15,676 nt of DNA from Nanogingivalis sp963545035 (GTDB lineage: Bacteria > Patescibacteriota > Saccharimonadia > Saccharimonadales > Saccharimonadaceae), in the NCBI GenBank assembly GCA_963545035.1, contig CAUUHU010000014.1:1-15676 (forward strand). Direction: 5' to 3'. Numbering within the stretch: the stretch's first letter is position 1; every line of letters begins with the position of its first letter. The position numbers were made by a program, and so were the translations under genes. Below the pieces are notes generated by a model. The model did no database searches. It worked only from the letters and a program-made list of their open reading frames with translations, and was not told the DNA's origin. Positions 13,503 to 15,676 of the stretch are shown here, piece by piece.

Positions 13503-14100
13503 GTTTTGCTATTTTTTGGATTTTTTTAACAATTATCGCAAGAGTCTTAAGCATAGCAATAAACGCCAAACTAACCAAAATATCAAATATAAAAATCAAT
13601 ATAACGAGTATTGGCATTCGTAAGAAAGAACCTTTAAAACCGCCGAATCTAGCATTAATAACATTATAAAATCTTATATCAGCAATCCAGGAAAGTAAAT
13701 AGATTGAAAGCGTGTTTTTCGAAATAAACCGAATAATTACATTAAGTGTTTTATTTTTAATATTAATTTTTGAATTTAAAATGGTCAAAAATAAAAGTGT
13801 CGAAACAAGAACAATACCTAGAAATCCCCATTCTGGGCAAAAGGTTTTAGAGGAAATAATTCGGACCAATAAAGTGTTAAAAATAATTGCAAAAAATAAA
13901 CTAATTTTATATTTATTTTTAATTTTATGGTTTTTAGTCTCACCGTATTTTCGGATAAACATACCAATAAAGTAATATAAGAATGGCCAAATAACTGCCC
14001 AGTGATTTGGTGCGGCTTTTCGTAAATAATCAGGGATTTTTACTCCAAAAAAACTATCAAAAGCGCCAATGTCATTGGAGCTGTAACTAAAAATAAGCAT
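13489..14100 (-). pseudogene. Acyltransferase 3 family, C-terminal part after frameshift
   Basis: Up to 203 residues with about six hydrophobic segments, including IPDYLRK...WPFLYYFIGMFIRKYG and ISKNTLSIYLLSWI, typical of the second half of Acyltransferase-3 membrane enzymes that move acetyl or similar groups onto cell-surface glycans. The end is basic (KKIQKIAKQKRR). Its reading frame is offset by one base from the upstream part, and its frame stays open upstream of 14100 without a ribosome binding site, so it is best read as the rest of one gene. Together the parts span 13489-14573, about 361 residues, normal for the family. If the frameshift is a sequencing error in a T5 run, this is an intact gene. 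Confidence 0.8.
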
Positions 14101-14573
14101 CCACCTATTGCTAATAGTTGATTTTTCTTGGTTTTCAGACTCTCAAAAGCCGCATTCAGCATCGGCGACATTAAATATAGGCCAATATACATATTCACAT
14201 ACCAGCTGTAGTGGTTGAAAGTGAAAAGATTTTCAAAAAATGCACGAACAAGCCCAAAGCCGTGAGCCTGTTTATCTGTAATTGTTAAGACCACAATCGC
14301 CGCAGCATAATATCCAACCACCCGCAATAGATTCGTAAAAAATTTTTTGCTATATTTGGCGTTTTTCATCAAATAGCCAGTCGCAATCAAAAATAGCGGA
14401 ACACAGGCCATCGCAACACTCCAGATAAAGGTCGCGAAAAACATGAACGGCGATCCAGATGGCAAACCATAATAGCCAGTCCTATTAAAAAAATGGACAA
14501 GCACAACCAAAAATACGGCTAAAACTTTAATTAGATCAATATTAAGATTTCGCTTTTGATTTTTTTCGCTCAT
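14040..14573 (-). pseudogene. Acyltransferase 3 family, N-terminal part before frameshift
   Basis: 177 residues from ATG 14573. The N-terminus carries the family pattern Arg-x3-Asp-Leu-x-Lys then His in TM1 (RNLNIDLIKV...VLVHFF), where that histidine is thought to be catalytic. Four or five membrane segments follow, with NHYSWYVNMYIGLYLMSPML typical of the mid-protein. Frame 1 ends at 14040 after a stretch unlike the family (TAPMTLALLIVFLE), while the proper continuation appears in the next frame. I chose ATG 14573 over an in-frame ATG at 14627 because the extended -10 lies between them and the upstream start would overlap the ABC-F gene. The gene could be a recent pseudogene, a phase-variable gene or a sequence error. 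Confidence 0.8.
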
Positions 14574-14583
14574 ATTACCAAAT

Positions 14584-14613
14584 ATTATATCACCATCTAC
14601 CTTAAAATAACAA
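14584..14613 (-). promoter_or_regulatory. Acyltransferase promoter, near-leaderless
   Basis: On the minus strand: TTGTTA (14613-14608), an 18-nt spacer and a perfect TATAAT (14589-14584) preceded by TGA. The -10 ends 10 nt before the ATG at 14573. Confidence 0.65.
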
Positions 14614-15676
14614 TTATTTTTCGCCAATTTTAACCACGATAAAATCTTTTTGTGTCGATTTCATTGCCTTTCGAAAATAATTATCGTGACTCACAAAAAC
14701 AATCGCGCCAGAATATTTTTTAAGCGCACGTTCTAGCTCTTCAATACTTGGTAAGTCAAGGTGTGAAGTTGGTTCGTCTAAAACTAAAATTTGCGGATCG
14801 TTCGAAAGCATTTTAATCAACTGAAAACGCGCTTTTTGGCCGCCCGAAAGCTCGCGAATTGGTGTTTCAAAATCTTGAGAAGAGAAAAGGTATTGATGCA
14901 AAGTTCGATAAATTTTTTCTTCAGTTATCGAAAGATTCTGATCAAGAAAAACTTTTTCAACCGCATCTTTTAATTTCATATCAAAAAAGTCTGCACTAAT
15001 TTCTTGCTGATAGATCCCAACATTAACCGTATCGTCAAGAAAAATTTCACCATCATAAATTTCAGCCTTTTCATTTTGCGAGCCAAAAATCGTTTTAATC
15101 AAACTGGTTTTTCCGGCACCGTTTCGACCAAAAATCTCTAGAATTCCGCCGACTTTTAAATCAAAATTAACATTTTCGAAAAGAATTTTTGCACCATTTT
15201 TTTCTTCAAGCGCGTCATCAAGCGAGCCATAACCGAGCGCTAAATTTTCAGCCTTAACCAAACTTCGCACCGAGCGAGTTTCTTGGTTATTAATTCCAAT
15301 CTTAACATTTTTAGCCTTAAGTTTTTGATATGATTTTGCAACTTTAAAATCAAGATTTTCGACATTTTGTTGGTCAATCCAAAAACTCGGTTTTTTAATT
15401 TCTTCAAGCTGTTCAAGTTCTTCGCGCGCTTTTTCTTCAAGCCTTTTAAAACGCCGAATCGTATCTGGATCGCGCGCTTTTTCTTTCATACGCTGATATT
15501 CTTTTGCTTTATCTTTTAAGTTCGAAATGCGCCGTTGAACGCTTTCGAAATCACGAATTTGATTTGTCGTTGAAAACATATTGGCGCGTAAATAATCGTC
15601 GTAATTTCCTTTAAAAATATAACTTTTGCCGTCACGAATTTCAATAATTCTATCAACTTCAGAGAGCACATCGCGG
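14614..15676 (-). CDS. ABC-F family ATPase, C-terminal half (partial)
   Basis: Soluble ABC-F proteins have two ATPase domains and no membrane part, and most act on ribosomes (EttA, Uup and resistance types). Here the gene runs off the window: the visible part starts at the end of the first ATPase domain (RDVLSEVDRIIEI, just after the expected H-switch). Numbering from the GTG at 15669, a charged coiled linker spans about 40-100 (the ribosome-contacting interdomain region), and the second ATPase domain spans about 137-348. It has Walker A GRNGAGKTS (181-189), signature LSGGQ (274-278), Walker B ILVLDEPTSHLD (294-305) and switch His328. All catalytic motifs are intact. The GTG at 15669 is an internal codon, not a start. 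The subfamily cannot be set without the first half. Confidence 0.93.
   Translation of the reverse strand, partial: RDVLSEVDRIIEIRDGKSYIFKGNYDDYLRANMFSTTNQIRDFESVQRRISNLKDKAKEYQRMKEKARDPDTIRRFKRLEEKAREELEQLEEIKKPSFWIDQQNVENLDFKVAKSYQKLKAKNVKIGINNQETRSVRSLVKAENLALGYGSLDDALEEKNGAKILFENVNFDLKVGGILEIFGRNGAGKTSLIKTIFGSQNEKAEIYDGEIFLDDTVNVGIYQQEISADFFDMKLKDAVEKVFLDQNLSITEEKIYRTLHQYLFSSQDFETPIRELSGGQKARFQLIKMLSNDPQILVLDEPTSHLDLPSIEELERALKKYSGAIVFVSHDNYFRKAMKSTQKDFIVVKIGEK

Noticed and set aside
14574..14627. Possible 18-residue extension of the acyltransferase from ATG 14627.
   Set aside because: It overlaps the end of the ABC-F gene and contains the TATAAT at 14584-14589. MSEKNQ at 14573 is the better start.

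Overview
The window looks like chromosome from a small-genome Patescibacteria/CPR bacterium, most likely Candidatus Saccharibacteria (TM7). This is inferred from several features together: low GC, short intergenic gaps, a ribosomal protein L1 with a long acidic N-terminal extension, CPR-type CysRS and DprA, and a mix of leaderless and Shine-Dalgarno-led genes. No marker in the window fixes the taxon. One gene ends in TGA and the genes read normally in the standard bacterial code.

Layout: (1) 1-549, a conserved-looking 173-aa protein of unknown function with a strong terminator. (2) 550-1008, an intergenic stretch with no convincing protein gene but several strong inverted repeats; I read it as a candidate minus-strand small RNA with C-rich loops. 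(3) 1009-5330, plus strand: dprA, a GT39/GT-C-like membrane glycosyltransferase, then ybaB-recR-DHH phosphoesterase as a compact, Shine-Dalgarno-led operon. (4) 5413-5487, tRNA-Glu(CTC) on the minus strand, with its own promoter and terminator. (5) 5562-8087, a divergent pair: a MarR regulator and a YhgE/Pip-type membrane protein, with two GTTG-N7-CAAC palindromes in the shared promoter region. (6) 8090-9298, rplA as a single transcription unit with a textbook promoter, an L1-type mRNA hairpin and a terminator. (7) 9345-11925, cysS and an AI-2E-family permease, convergent on one bidirectional terminator. (8) 11988-13478, a tRNA-dihydrouridine synthase with an overlapping 65-aa gene, then a glutaredoxin-like gene. 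(9) 13489-15676, minus strand: an acyltransferase-3 gene broken by a frameshift, and the C-terminal half of an ABC-F protein that runs off the window.

Housekeeping roles dominate: DNA uptake and repair (DprA, RecR, YbaB), RNA turnover (DHH), and translation (L1, CysRS, Dus, tRNA-Glu, ABC-F). The rest are envelope or transport proteins (GT39-like, YhgE/Pip, AI-2E, acyltransferase).

The main observations beyond routine annotation are these. Seven genes have an extended -10 box 6-10 nt before the ATG, implying leaderless or almost leaderless transcripts. The palindrome TTCGAA occurs roughly 37 times by eye, against about 5 expected from composition. There is a candidate sRNA carrying an anti-Shine-Dalgarno-like loop. 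RecR has lost its four-cysteine zinc finger, and a DHH protein lacks its motif-I histidine.
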